The notes beneath the pieces were generated by a model. It was not told the DNA's origin. It did not search any database and saw only the letters and a list, made by a program, of their open reading frames with translations. This document shows positions 39,908 through 48,768 of a stretch of 64,000 bases of DNA, in pieces. The translations under genes were made by a program, and so were the position numbers. Position 1 is the stretch's first letter, and each line of letters begins with the position of its first letter. Origin of the DNA: Parabacteroides gordonii MS-1 = DSM 23371 (lineage in GTDB: Bacteria > Bacteroidota > Bacteroidia > Bacteroidales > Tannerellaceae); assembly GCF_000969825.1 (NCBI RefSeq), contig NZ_KQ033920.1, forward strand, positions 1,477,075 through 1,541,074, read 5' to 3'.

Positions 39908-42595
39908 TTATTTCTCCAATAGAATGATCATTCCGCCACGTCCCATTAGTTCACATTGTTTCAGAGCGGGCAACTTACCCTCCCATTGCATATTCCTTAT
40001 TTCGGGTAGTGTATATGACACCGGCTTGAATCCCAACAGTTGCTCGTCGAGGGTTATGTTAGCCGTCTGCGGCAGATCAGTCCAGTTTGCCAGTACGACC
40101 AGCGCTTTATCCCCATGAATATAAACGGTGGCCGGGATATTGGGATTGTCGGTCTTTACCGGGCAACGTTCGTCCCAGTAGCCTCTCATCACCGCATCTT
40201 TCATTCCAAAGGAGTCCCACAGCCCCCATAGCGGAACCGGGTTACCGCTCCACGGAAGGCGTGGAAGCATACCGTACATCATTCCCCGGTAGGTATTACG
40301 GGCATCCAGCGTTTCACTCATCAGGCCGAAAGGAATACCAGACATTTCCACCAACCAGAAGTCTAACGTATTGTTTGCAGGGAAGCCTTCACCGATCCAG
40401 GTACGGTCTACATAAGGCAGCAATTCCAGATACAGATGCAGGGAGTTGGCATAACCGGCCCATTCGTTCATGTGATTCCAGGAATGGATATCTATCAGGC
40501 GGCGTTTGCCATCGGCATCCATAATACGGCGGGCACGTTGCAGGGTCTGATGATCCAAGGCGCTGTCGTCGATATAGACACCATCCAGTCCCAGGTTCTT
40601 TATCATCCAGTCCAACCCTTCCAGATAGTAATTGTTCCAACGCGAATCGGGAGTCGTGATGACCGAGATATCCATATCCCCGGCATATTTACCTTCTTGG
40701 AAAGCGTTATACCAAGCCGGGATGAAATGAGTCGTCAGGTTCTTGTTCAGCCATTCGTGCGGGCCGTTCCGGTGGATCAGGGTACGGGCGTCTTTCCCGG
40801 GGCCATCATGGATCACTTCGCTACCCAGGCTACGGAGAGCCCATAGTTCGGGTATTTTCACCGTCAGTTCGCGGGTCGTATAATACAGTCTCACATCCAG
40901 GTTTTTGCTGTGTGCGTCTGAAATAAAACGTTTCAGATCCGGAACGGCTTCATCATAATACGGATAGTTAATGAACGGGTAAATATCTTTCTTATGATGC
41001 ACATTGATCATATTGGCTCCTGCTTCCAAGGCGGCAGGAATATAACCGGCACTTACATCGCTGTTGGAATGATAGAAACGGTTTTCAGCCAACCCTTTCA
41101 GGTCGAGCGGTTTTACGGGGGTGACCAGCATATTGAAATTATAGTGCAAGGTCTCCCCTCGCTGCATCCTGCGTTCGCCGCTATAGGCTTTCAGCAGGAC
41201 AGTCCCGTCTTTCTCCGGCAGGATATCGATACCGCCTTTATTGGCGTTTCCCCATGAAACAGGGAGATTCAACTTGCCTAAAGCATAGTAGATATTCACC
41301 AATGGACGGTTGTAATTTTCATCTTTGAAGCAGAAGTTCAGACCGGCATTTATATTTCCCATCCAAATTTTATCCTGATGTTTGTCGACGTTCCATCGCC
41401 AGTTGATCACAGAGTCCGGGCGGAAACCGCCTTTATGCCCCAACCCCATCATATAGTCAGCAGCGTAGGATGTATAAGGTACTTCCAGACGGATATCCTT
41501 CACCGCCACTTCTCCCAGCGACCGTACTTCTATCTTATAATCAGCCAGGCCATCGAAACCCAGTTTGCCTGTACATAGGACTTCAAAGTGACGGCTCTTG
41601 CTAGCGACCGACCAACTTACCGAAGCCTTGTTCTTTTCCGTGATCCGGAAAGATCCGGGTTTCAGTATTTCTTCTCCTTTCTCCGTTTCTATGATAAATC
41701 GCATGGCTCCGGACAACACGGGATTGTTAGCCTGGTCTGCCAATTGGTTGCTCTGGTCATAACGGGTAGCAATAGATTGGGGCAGACCGTTCTTCGACAA
41801 CTCCATCGTTCCTCCCAGCCAGGAGACAGCCTGCTTTTGCTGTTTGACCGGGATATAAGGATATGTAGGTTCATCCGCATTTCCGATAGAAGAATCGAGC
41901 CAGCGTAAACGAGTCTTCCGCCATCCTTCGTCGTCCCCGTGATTAACGGCAGGTTCTCCTTTTACGGTCAGTTCGCAGGCGATCTCCACCGGTTTTGCAT
42001 TGGTAGCCTTCACAGTGACAGTACCTTTATAAGTACCGGAAGCTGTTGCCGGCATATCCCCTCCTATCCATAATGCCTGTAAATTGCCTTTGGGTACATC
42101 GATCTTCTTTTTAAACGGTTTTCCGTTCGTATCGACTCCTCCGAGATTGAAACAGCGGAAAGCCGAAGCCGGAATCTTATTCCCTTTCTCATTCTTCCAA
42201 TCGGAAAAAGAGACGGATACATCCGATAATACTTCATACGGGGCAAAAAGTCCGACCTGCCAGGTATAGAATTCACCGGGAAGACATTCTCCGGTAAACG
42301 TCGTACGCAATGCGGCCGGACGTTCCACCCAGCGTAGAGGTATCGCATCCGTCATACGGATATCATGCATCCGGTCTTCCGTAAAACAAAAATAACCGCA
42401 GGCCGGGTTTTCCTGTATCAACTTATTCACGGCATCCGATGGGGCTGTACGACGCATTTCCGACTCCTGCTCATTGACTGTTCCCTGTCTTTTCAGGTCA
42501 TCGAAAGCATTCGTCACATCATCCTGCGCCTGTATGATACTAGGCAAGGTCAGAAGCGAATACACCATCAGGTACTTAATTTGTTTCCTCAACAT
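39908..42595 (-). CDS. Secreted glycoside-hydrolase-like protein (DUF6067-like), TIM-barrel type
   Basis: This 895-residue protein has a signal peptide (cleavage near IQA, residue 23). A beta-rich N-terminal part covers about residues 60-480, including a galactose-mutarotase-like region (FFKDENYNRPLVNIYYALGK type strands). A TIM barrel is at about 520-800. Likely catalytic acids lie in GLDGVYIDDSALDHQTLQRA, and RTWIGEGFPANNTLDFWL follows. It looks like the glycoside-hydrolase-domain proteins called DUF6067, related to GH123-type architectures. No activity can be named. A small winged-helix gene lies 7 bp upstream in the same direction and is probably co-transcribed. Confidence 0.72.
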   Translation of the reverse strand: MLRKQIKYLMVYSLLTLPSIIQAQDDVTNAFDDLKRQGTVNEQESEMRRTAPSDAVNKLIQENPACGYFCFTEDRMHDIRMTDAIPLRWVERPAALRTTFTGECLPGEFYTWQVGLFAPYEVLSDVSVSFSDWKNEKGNKIPASAFRCFNLGGVDTNGKPFKKKIDVPKGNLQALWIGGDMPATASGTYKGTVTVKATNAKPVEIACELTVKGEPAVNHGDDEGWRKTRLRWLDSSIGNADEPTYPYIPVKQQKQAVSWLGGTMELSKNGLPQSIATRYDQSNQLADQANNPVLSGAMRFIIETEKGEEILKPGSFRITEKNKASVSWSVASKSRHFEVLCTGKLGFDGLADYKIEVRSLGEVAVKDIRLEVPYTSYAADYMMGLGHKGGFRPDSVINWRWNVDKHQDKIWMGNINAGLNFCFKDENYNRPLVNIYYALGKLNLPVSWGNANKGGIDILPEKDGTVLLKAYSGERRMQRGETLHYNFNMLVTPVKPLDLKGLAENRFYHSNSDVSAGYIPAALEAGANMINVHHKKDIYPFINYPYYDEAVPDLKRFISDAHSKNLDVRLYYTTRELTVKIPELWALRSLGSEVIHDGPGKDARTLIHRNGPHEWLNKNLTTHFIPAWYNAFQEGKYAGDMDISVITTPDSRWNNYYLEGLDWMIKNLGLDGVYIDDSALDHQTLQRARRIMDADGKRRLIDIHSWNHMNEWAGYANSLHLYLELLPYVDRTWIGEGFPANNTLDFWLVEMSGIPFGLMSETLDARNTYRGMMYGMLPRLPWSGNPVPLWGLWDSFGMKDAVMRGYWDERCPVKTDNPNIPATVYIHGDKALVVLANWTDLPQTANITLDEQLLGFKPVSYTLPEIRNMQWEGKLPALKQCELMGRGGMIILLEK

Positions 42596-42602
42596 TGTAA
42601 TA

Positions 42603-43082
42603 TTAATTTATCGGTTCTATCCCGCCATACAATTTTCTCGCGTCTCCAAAGAAATCGAAATTGACCTCCTGCTGTCCTTTTTTCTTTTGGGAAGACCCTT
42701 TTATTTCCGGAGCAGCAATCAGACTTGTATATCCATGTACTTTTATTAAACTTCCTCCTTGTATTTTGGTCACAGAAATCAGGTTCATGGCTTCCAGTTT
42801 TCGGATTAAACGATTGACCGAACCGATATTGATACCTGACAGATCAGCTAATTGCTGTTGTGTTCCAACGTACTCTCCCCTCTTACACGGAACTTTCCGC
42901 CCATTCAAACTGGCATAACCATCGGCAAAAAAACAAATATCGAATAACAACAAATGAAGTTGTCCCAACTGGCGGGTAGCCGGGCTCTTTAGTAAATCCA
43001 GTGTATAACGTGGAATTTTTACGTAAGGCAATCCCATTAAATCGATTGCCTGCTTCTCATTGACAGAGTGGAACTCATCCAT
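42603..43082 (-). CDS. Small winged-helix DNA-binding protein, function unknown
   Basis: This 159-residue protein has a probable winged helix in its middle: YVGTQQQLADLSGINIGSVN and RLIRKLEAMNLISVTKIQGG (about residues 70-109), preceded by a helical segment LGQLHLLLFDICFFADGY. The tail is charged and Lys-rich (GSSQKKKGQQE). The fold resembles replication-initiator or DnaD-like helix domains as well as one-component regulators. It precedes the GH-like gene by 7 bp. Repeated CGATGTAA motifs lie just upstream of its start and could be its own binding sites. Confidence 0.65.
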   Translation of the reverse strand: MDEFHSVNEKQAIDLMGLPYVKIPRYTLDLLKSPATRQLGQLHLLLFDICFFADGYASLNGRKVPCKRGEYVGTQQQLADLSGINIGSVNRLIRKLEAMNLISVTKIQGGSLIKVHGYTSLIAAPEIKGSSQKKKGQQEVNFDFFGDARKLYGGIEPIN

Positions 43083-43109
43083 AACATCACATTTTATTTA
43101 CAAATATTA

Positions 43110-43218
43110 CGATGTAACTTCCGATGTAAACGATGCTATTTACTACCTACATCTAATAACCTATCAATAAGACTTTTATACCAGCTATTGAAATTTGATA
43201 TATTATTCCCCGATGTAA
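43110..43218. promoter_or_regulatory. Cluster of CGATGTAA motifs upstream of the winged-helix gene
   Basis: Exact CGATGTAA copies lie at 43110-43117, 43122-43129 and 43211-43218, with a variant CGATGCTA at 43131-43138. The first three sites fall 28-56 bp before the start codon. The 330-bp AT-rich gap (43083-43412) otherwise holds only a small hairpin and the promoter of the downstream RNA. Confidence 0.5.
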
Positions 43219-43269
43219 CAAACGCGATTCCTTATATTATATATAATAAATAACTTAAAAATAAAATAT

Positions 43270-43289
43270 AAAGCCTTCGGCATTTTTTT
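43270..43289 (+). terminator. Small hairpin with a T-run
   Basis: GCC-TTC-GGC flanked by AAA and TTT (with one bulged A) leads into seven T residues at 43283-43289. The stem is short, so termination is uncertain. No plus-strand gene ends just before it. Confidence 0.3.
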
Positions 43290-43380
43290 GTGAAAATATG
43301 CATCCTTTAAATCAATTGTAAAGATATAAAACACATTACAAATACGACGTTGTTTCTTTGATTATTTTTCACATTATTCC

Positions 43381-43409
43381 TTGTGTTTTCTATAAAAGCG
43401 TTATATTTG
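43381..43409 (+). promoter_or_regulatory. Promoter of the structured RNA
   Basis: A -7 box TATATTTG (43402-43409) with a TTG -33 element at 43381-43383, 18 nt apart, predicts a transcript start near 43414-43417. That is exactly where the closing stem of the RNA begins. Confidence 0.65.
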
Positions 43410-43413
43410 CAGT

Positions 43414-43579
43414 ACTCAACATATATCCAAGATGCGGGAAAACCTGCTTCTGGTTAGTTGCAGGCATTTTTTTGTCTGCAACTTTTCCCCATAGGCGGTT
43501 CCGTACCCCCGTGGAGAGCATTAATGTGCCTCCAGCATCTTGGATGTGTTGAGTAACGGGAAAGGCGGAACCGTTTTTT
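43414..43579 (+). ncRNA. Structured non-coding RNA or leader with three-way junction and terminator
   Basis: The 5' end (43413-43435) pairs with 43535-43555 over about 21 bp, with one 2-nt bulge. Inside, GGGAAAA (43436-43442) pairs with TTTTCCC (43483-43489) and AGTTGCAG (43456-43463) with CTGCAACT (43476-43483), forming the second arm. The third arm is TGGAG-GCA/TGC-CTCC (43512-43520 with 43527-43534). A short hairpin AACGG/CCGTT leads into TTTTTTT at 43573-43579. CGGTTCCG (43496-43503) can also pair with CGGAACCG (43566-43573), an alternative that competes with the closing stem. A good promoter precedes it. It could be a stand-alone small RNA (a 6S-type RNA is one option, not shown) or an attenuator leader for the gene that starts 30 bp later. 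Confidence 0.7.
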
Positions 43580-43608
43580 TCCTCCTGTACTTTAAAGAAA
43601 ATACTACC

Positions 43609-44037
43609 ATGAATGAAGCAGAAAACACATTGACACTCCCGAAAGAAGTCTCCAATGAAGTCTTTTTTAAAGAAGAAGCTCGCCGTATACGGGAAGCATT
43701 CAACAACAAAAGTAATGAGCTGGACCTCGAGTATCTCCGTCACCAGTTGAAATGTATGAAAAGTCTGGCAACAAGCCTTGAACTTCCGTGGGATCGCTTT
43801 ATTCCCATCCTGTTTCGTAGTCTTACCCTCTACATGCAACAACCGGACATAAATATAAACAAACGAAAAATGGTCCAGTTGACTGCACAATTGATTGATT
43901 GTATCACTTATCTGTCACAAAGCGGACGGGAGATTAATGCTCTGGCTGTTTATTTCGACCACCAGATAGACGATCTTGACAACCTATTGGCAAAAAACGA
44001 AGAACAACAAGGTAATTCAGTGATAGTTGAGTCCTAA
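43609..44037 (+). CDS. Small acidic helical protein of unknown function
   Basis: The ATG at 43609 (MNEAENTLTLPKEVSNEVFF) is chosen because the longer frame from 43540 runs through the terminator of the structured RNA. The 142-residue product is rich in Glu, Asp and Leu, predicted mostly helical (FKEEARRIREAFNNKSNELD, LIDCITYLSQSGREINALAV), and has no signal peptide or membrane segment. I do not recognise the family. It follows the RNA terminator by 30 bp and ends before a perfect palindromic terminator. Its expression may depend on read-through of that RNA, or it may be independent. Confidence 0.7.
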   Translation: MNEAENTLTLPKEVSNEVFFKEEARRIREAFNNKSNELDLEYLRHQLKCMKSLATSLELPWDRFIPILFRSLTLYMQQPDININKRKMVQLTAQLIDCITYLSQSGREINALAVYFDHQIDDLDNLLAKNEEQQGNSVIVES

Positions 44038-44063
44038 TAAAACAGGACATAACTATCTCCAAA

Positions 44064-44101
44064 AAAATAAGGGACTTTTGAATTCAAAAGTCCCTTATTT
44101 T
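44064..44101. terminator. 38-bp perfect palindrome, bidirectional terminator
   Basis: The 19-nt arms meet without a loop at GAATTC, with AAAA and TTTT ends. It separates the convergent small-protein gene (plus) and GH2 gene (minus). The remaining bases up to 44172 hold further partial inverted repeats of AGGAC/GTCCT type but nothing clear. Confidence 0.9.
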
Positions 44102-44172
44102 GTAATTAAAAGTCCTGTCTTAACATTTCAAAAGACCGGACCTTTAAAACAGGTTGTATTCTTCCTGACAGA

Positions 44173-47073
44173 TCAAAAAGAAATCCTTATTTTTCCTTCT
44201 ACCTTATCCCCTCTCCGCAGCGGTCTATAATCTTTTTCGGCATGGGAGATCAGGAAGTTTTCATTACCGGCGTTGTTATAACCGGCTACCAGAAAGCGGA
44301 TAACATCGCCCTCCAACCAGGCACGCACATGTTGTGTGCCGTCGGAGACAACCGACAGTTTATCTCCGGAAGCATTACTTAAGCTGGCTGAATAAATATT
44401 CTCCTTTGTTGAACGGAAAATATTAGCTCCTGCCGCCGTCTGATCCATCGACCAGGAAACAACCGGTTGTTTTGACGGCCCGGCAACACCCGATACGGGC
44501 AACTTATCATTGAATGCTTTTGCCGATCCCTTCAAAGCGCCGATATGATCTTCCGGATAAACACTCCAGTAACCTTTGCGTTCCCAGTCCAGATCCGTAT
44601 AGGAAGCCGGTAGCGTAAATACCAGACCGGTCTGTCTGGGAGAGACTTCCTGAAGGATCGTAAAATCGTATGTGACAGTAACCTCTCCTGTATTATGGAA
44701 ACAATATTCCAGCATACCTTCCGCTTCTTTATAGGAACCTTTTACACGTATCGTGACCTGATCATCGCCAGATGTGCAGGCAACAGCATGTGCCACCCAG
44801 TTCTTACAAACGGGGTTGAATGGCGTAAAGTTCTGATCTTTTCCAGTCATCTGTATTCCCTCACCATGCGGATTCAAAGGAAGAACCATCAAAGAAGGCG
44901 AAGGCTGCATACATTCTTTTCCTTCCCGTTTGGCAGACAGCAGGCCATTTCTTTTATCTACGGTAAAATCACCACCCAGGGAGCGAACCAGAATCGAACC
45001 GGCTGTTTCTTCACAAGTAAGGCGACCTGTTTTTAAGTCTTTCTTTTCATCTGCCCTTACCGGCAACAGATCGAAACGATATTCATCGATCATGAAACCA
45101 CGTACACCGTTAACCGTCAGAGTCATCTGTTTCGATTCACGCAGAGATTCCGGTAACTGTATTTCAAACTCCCCTTCCGACCGCGGAGCCACATCGACGG
45201 AAACCGTTCCATTCTTCCCCCCGGCACTCCATGAGATAGAGCACTCGGACAAATTGCTGAAGTTATGGCGGTTCTCTACTTGGAACCTTACAATACCATC
45301 GGCCGACATATTCCCTTTCTGTTCGATCTTGACCGGACTAAAGGCTTTCTTCATCCCCCAGTACTCCGGCTTCTCACGACGCCAGCCATCGATCGGCCCC
45401 CAGGTTCCATAACCTACCGCTTTCTCTCCAGGCAGGAAGAAAGTATCGTCGATACCTGCCCAGATTGCACCGCCCAGGACACCTTTGCTACGATACATAT
45501 CCGTCCACATACGATCCAGTAAAACGCCCCACATATTACGAAGCCCCGGATCGGCCGCCAACTCCAGGCGGTTATAGGCATTCAGGTGGCAGAACTCGTC
45601 GAACGTTACCGGACGTTTGCTGTTGCGGTACATATCCGGCCCTTTAGGCCCGGGGTAATGGTGGTTGGTTACTTCCAGTTCTCCATTATCGGCATCCGGC
45701 CCCCACTGGCTGAAGATACGGGGACGCGTCGGGTCTATTTGCTGAACGACCTCAGAGGCTTTCTTAAAATATTCGGTAAACAGATTTGACTCATTTCCCA
45801 TCGACCACATAATAATAGATGGATGGCTACGGTTCAGATTCACCATTTCGATATGCTGGTTGACCAGTACGGGATAATGCATATCTTCCGGTACTTTCGT
45901 GTTATGCGCCCAGCAAAACGGTGCTTCGAGTTCCACTAACATTCCCAACTCGTCGCAGGCATCCAGCAATGCCTCATCCGGCGGATAGTGAGAAGTACGG
46001 ATATAATTCACATTTCCGCGACGGAACAGCTCCACATCCTTCCGCCACATATCGTTGTTCACAGAACGTCCGCGCAACGGCATGACTTCATGGCGGCAAA
46101 CTCCACGAAGTTTGACCGGCATATTATTTATGAACATCTGATTACCGCGTACCTCAATCTGACGGAAACCGATACGGCGCTCGGTTTCATGTAAGACCTT
46201 TTGTTTCTCTTTCAACCGGCAGGTTAAAGTGTACAGATAAGGATGTTCCGAATCCCATTTATGAGGATCGGCGATATCAAAAGAGACTTCCATCTTCTCT
46301 GTCGTACCGGCAGACAATTTACGGACTGCCTGCGAGCTTTTCTTCAAAGGGATTTCCTTTCCGGTTGCGTCTTTCAATACAAATTGCACAGTTAGCTGAC
46401 CGGCTTCTGCTATCGATTCATTAACGACTTCTATTTCGGTTTTCAGGGTAGCATCCGTATAAGTGGAATCAAATAATGTGCTGGCATGGAACATTCCCAG
46501 GTTCACATCCGGCAAGGCATACAGATAAATATCTCTCGAAATACCACCGAGGGGATGAACGGCATATTGGGAAGCACTGGAAGTAGAGTCGGCAAGACTT
46601 TCCGAAATCACTGAGACAGCGATCCGATTCTCTTTTCCTGTCTGTACCAAATCCGTTACATCCAACTCAAAAGCCGTAAACCCGCCTAGATGAGAACCGG
46701 CCTCTTTTCCGTTGATATAAATCCGGCTATCGCTGTATATTCCGTTACAACGCAGTTTAACCCGCTGTCCATCCCAAGAGGACGGGACAGTGAAAGTGCG
46801 GTAATATCCGGCGGCCTTGCCTTTTTCAACTTCAAAGCCCTGCATTACCCATTCACCGGGAACTTCAATGTTTTTCCAGTTGCTTACACTTCCTTTCTTC
46901 CAGAAATCCTTTTCGGGAGAAGGGTTGAACAGCCATTTACCGGCAAGAGGGACTTTCCTGTTCTCCACTTTGACGGGCAAAGGGGAAAGGCGTGGAATGG
47001 TAAAATCTGTTGCATACGAGGAAAGAGCCAGCCCCAGTAAACAGATCAGACAAATAATCTTCTTTAGATTCAT
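44173..47073 (-). CDS. GH2 beta-galactosidase-type enzyme of the second PUL
   Basis: This 966-residue protein has a signal peptide (MNLKKIICLICLLGLALSSYA). The GH2 jelly roll (GKWLFNPSPEKDFWKKGSVS), Ig-like domain and barrel are present. The acid/base is in PSIIMWSMGNES and the likely nucleophile Glu in PVTFDEFCHLNAY. The C-terminal beta-galactosidase domain holds RQTGLVFTLPASYTDLDWERKG. It shares its whole plan with the 31526-34492 enzyme, so the two are paralogues with different partners. It follows SusD by 78 bp, with a hairpin in the gap. Cleavage of beta-galactosides imported by the adjacent SusC/SusD is the likely role. Confidence 0.9.
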   Translation of the reverse strand: MNLKKIICLICLLGLALSSYATDFTIPRLSPLPVKVENRKVPLAGKWLFNPSPEKDFWKKGSVSNWKNIEVPGEWVMQGFEVEKGKAAGYYRTFTVPSSWDGQRVKLRCNGIYSDSRIYINGKEAGSHLGGFTAFELDVTDLVQTGKENRIAVSVISESLADSTSSASQYAVHPLGGISRDIYLYALPDVNLGMFHASTLFDSTYTDATLKTEIEVVNESIAEAGQLTVQFVLKDATGKEIPLKKSSQAVRKLSAGTTEKMEVSFDIADPHKWDSEHPYLYTLTCRLKEKQKVLHETERRIGFRQIEVRGNQMFINNMPVKLRGVCRHEVMPLRGRSVNNDMWRKDVELFRRGNVNYIRTSHYPPDEALLDACDELGMLVELEAPFCWAHNTKVPEDMHYPVLVNQHIEMVNLNRSHPSIIMWSMGNESNLFTEYFKKASEVVQQIDPTRPRIFSQWGPDADNGELEVTNHHYPGPKGPDMYRNSKRPVTFDEFCHLNAYNRLELAADPGLRNMWGVLLDRMWTDMYRSKGVLGGAIWAGIDDTFFLPGEKAVGYGTWGPIDGWRREKPEYWGMKKAFSPVKIEQKGNMSADGIVRFQVENRHNFSNLSECSISWSAGGKNGTVSVDVAPRSEGEFEIQLPESLRESKQMTLTVNGVRGFMIDEYRFDLLPVRADEKKDLKTGRLTCEETAGSILVRSLGGDFTVDKRNGLLSAKREGKECMQPSPSLMVLPLNPHGEGIQMTGKDQNFTPFNPVCKNWVAHAVACTSGDDQVTIRVKGSYKEAEGMLEYCFHNTGEVTVTYDFTILQEVSPRQTGLVFTLPASYTDLDWERKGYWSVYPEDHIGALKGSAKAFNDKLPVSGVAGPSKQPVVSWSMDQTAAGANIFRSTKENIYSASLSNASGDKLSVVSDGTQHVRAWLEGDVIRFLVAGYNNAGNENFLISHAEKDYRPLRRGDKVEGKIRISF

Positions 47074-47106
47074 AGTATGATACTTAAATGGTGATTATAT
47101 GTAGCA

Positions 47107-47134
47107 AAAGGTGATTACAAATATAATCACCTTT
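47107..47134 (-). terminator. Intercistronic hairpin between susD and the GH2 gene
   Basis: The 11-bp arms AAAGGTGATTA and TAATCACCTTT (47107-47117 with 47124-47134) surround CAAATA. On the minus strand TTTT follows within the arm end. It probably attenuates GH2 expression relative to SusC/SusD, or protects the upstream message. Confidence 0.6.
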
Positions 47135-47151
47135 CATAACAATACATGAGA

Positions 47152-48756
47152 TTAATATCCCGGATTCTGTTTCATATTCGGATTACGATCTAATTCCGTT
47201 TGAGGAATAGGTAACAGATAATTTCGTTTAGCCTGGAAAATACGTTCTTCCAACCGGATATAATCAGTACCCCAGGTTATTTTGCCTGTTTGGGAGTCAA
47301 TCGTTCCGTTCCGGCTACCAATAGCCCAGCCATTCAATAAAGTCGGTCCCAAATCCCAACGTTTAAGGTCAAAGTAACGCAAACCTTCAAAGGCTAGCTC
47401 TATCCGACGTTCGTAGCGGACGATCTTCTCTGTCAATTCCGTAACACTCGGCATGCCGGCACGTTGGCGAACTGCATTTATATAACGTAGTGCCTTGTCT
47501 TTGTCCTTTCCGGTTTGCAGAGCACATTCGGCAAATGTTATATACATTTCCGCCAAACGGATCACAATAGCATTACCGTCATGGTTATTAGCATCCACAA
47601 CTGTCATCGGATAAATATATTTTTTCACCAGCAAACCACCCCGAGAAGCTGCAGCCTCTTCATGGTAATCCAGATTTTTACGGTCGGATTTTCCATCGAT
47701 AAACTTATCCAAAGGATTATAATAGCGTCCGTTATATTCTTCACCCGGACACAAAACGATCTGAGTTAAACGCGGATCGCGACCTTTAAACGGTTCATCG
47801 GGATTATAGCCGGAGCCGGTTTCATCGATAAACTTGCCATTCGACATCTGGAAAGCATCGATAAACGGCCAAAGTGCATTCAAAGCAGACCAACCACCCT
47901 CCGTTGCCGGCAGGTTTAATTGAGGAAGCATATGGTAATAATCATTTTTCATATACTGCACATCCAGGATCGCTTCTTTATTGGACGATTCGGCTGAGGG
48001 CCAGAACATTTCCTCATAATCGGCATATAACTCGTAACAAGGCATATTGATTACAGTTTCAGCAGAAGCCTGCGCCTGCTCATATTTCCCGAGATAGAGT
48101 TCCAAACGGGCTTTTAAGGCGATAGCCGCCCCTTTGGTGATATGCCCCCCCGACTCTATCGTATTCTGCACAGGCAACAGGGCTGCCACCTCTTCCAGTT
48201 CCTTCAATACAAAGTCTTCCACTTCAGCCTTCGGTGTTCGTGAAAGGTTGGCTTCTTCAGCGGATGTTATCACCTTATCGACCAAAGGAACGTCTCCATA
48301 ATACATGATCTTACTATAATAATCGTATGCTCTCAGGAAGCGGACTTCAGCCTTATAACGTTCCTTTTTATCTGCATCCATCTCAACGGCTTCTATTTTC
48401 TCCAGGAAATTATTGTATTTACGGATACGGTCGTACCTGAACCAGCGGGTAGCATTCCCATCTACCCAAGGGGCATTCAATCCCGGTGCGGAAGTCGGTA
48501 GTATCTGACCGTTTCCAATAGATTGGAAATTATAATCAAACTGTTCATACCCATTATCGGATGCTGCATCCATAAATACAACATTAGAGATAGCTTCCCA
48601 ACCTTTATAGCAACCGTTCAATGCCATATCGACGTCTTTCTCACTTTGCCAGAATGTTGCATCCGATAACTTATCCTTCGGTGCCACATCCAGAAAACTA
48701 TCGCCGCACGATGAGAGTCCTATCATCAGTGCCAATCCCAATATATTCTTTTTCAT
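47152..48756 (-). CDS. SusD/RagB-family outer-membrane glycan-binding lipoprotein
   Basis: This 534-residue lipoprotein (MKKNILGLALMIGLSSCGDS, Cys17) has SusD landmarks: SDATFWQSEKDVDMALNGCYKG near the N-terminus, YKAEVRFLRAYDYYSKIMYYGDVPL, and VIRLAEMYITFAECAL. The C-terminal IVRYERRIELAFEGLRYFDLKRW leads to the end NPNMKQNPGY. It pairs with the SusC gene 12 bp upstream and should bind the glycan handled by this PUL. It differs strongly in length and sequence from the first SusD in the window. Confidence 0.95.
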   Translation of the reverse strand: MKKNILGLALMIGLSSCGDSFLDVAPKDKLSDATFWQSEKDVDMALNGCYKGWEAISNVVFMDAASDNGYEQFDYNFQSIGNGQILPTSAPGLNAPWVDGNATRWFRYDRIRKYNNFLEKIEAVEMDADKKERYKAEVRFLRAYDYYSKIMYYGDVPLVDKVITSAEEANLSRTPKAEVEDFVLKELEEVAALLPVQNTIESGGHITKGAAIALKARLELYLGKYEQAQASAETVINMPCYELYADYEEMFWPSAESSNKEAILDVQYMKNDYYHMLPQLNLPATEGGWSALNALWPFIDAFQMSNGKFIDETGSGYNPDEPFKGRDPRLTQIVLCPGEEYNGRYYNPLDKFIDGKSDRKNLDYHEEAAASRGGLLVKKYIYPMTVVDANNHDGNAIVIRLAEMYITFAECALQTGKDKDKALRYINAVRQRAGMPSVTELTEKIVRYERRIELAFEGLRYFDLKRWDLGPTLLNGWAIGSRNGTIDSQTGKITWGTDYIRLEERIFQAKRNYLLPIPQTELDRNPNMKQNPGY

Positions 48757-48768
48757 AATATGTTCGTA

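Noticed and set aside
43414-43579. Firm assignment as 6S RNA or tmRNA
   Set aside because: The closing stem would suit 6S RNA, but the fold has a three-way junction rather than one long bubble-bearing hairpin. No tmRNA tRNA-like ends are present. Without a covariance search it is left unassigned.
43390-43890. A 166-codon minus-strand frame across the structured RNA and the small protein gene
   Set aside because: It overlaps the predicted RNA and the better plus-strand gene and has no start context or domain.
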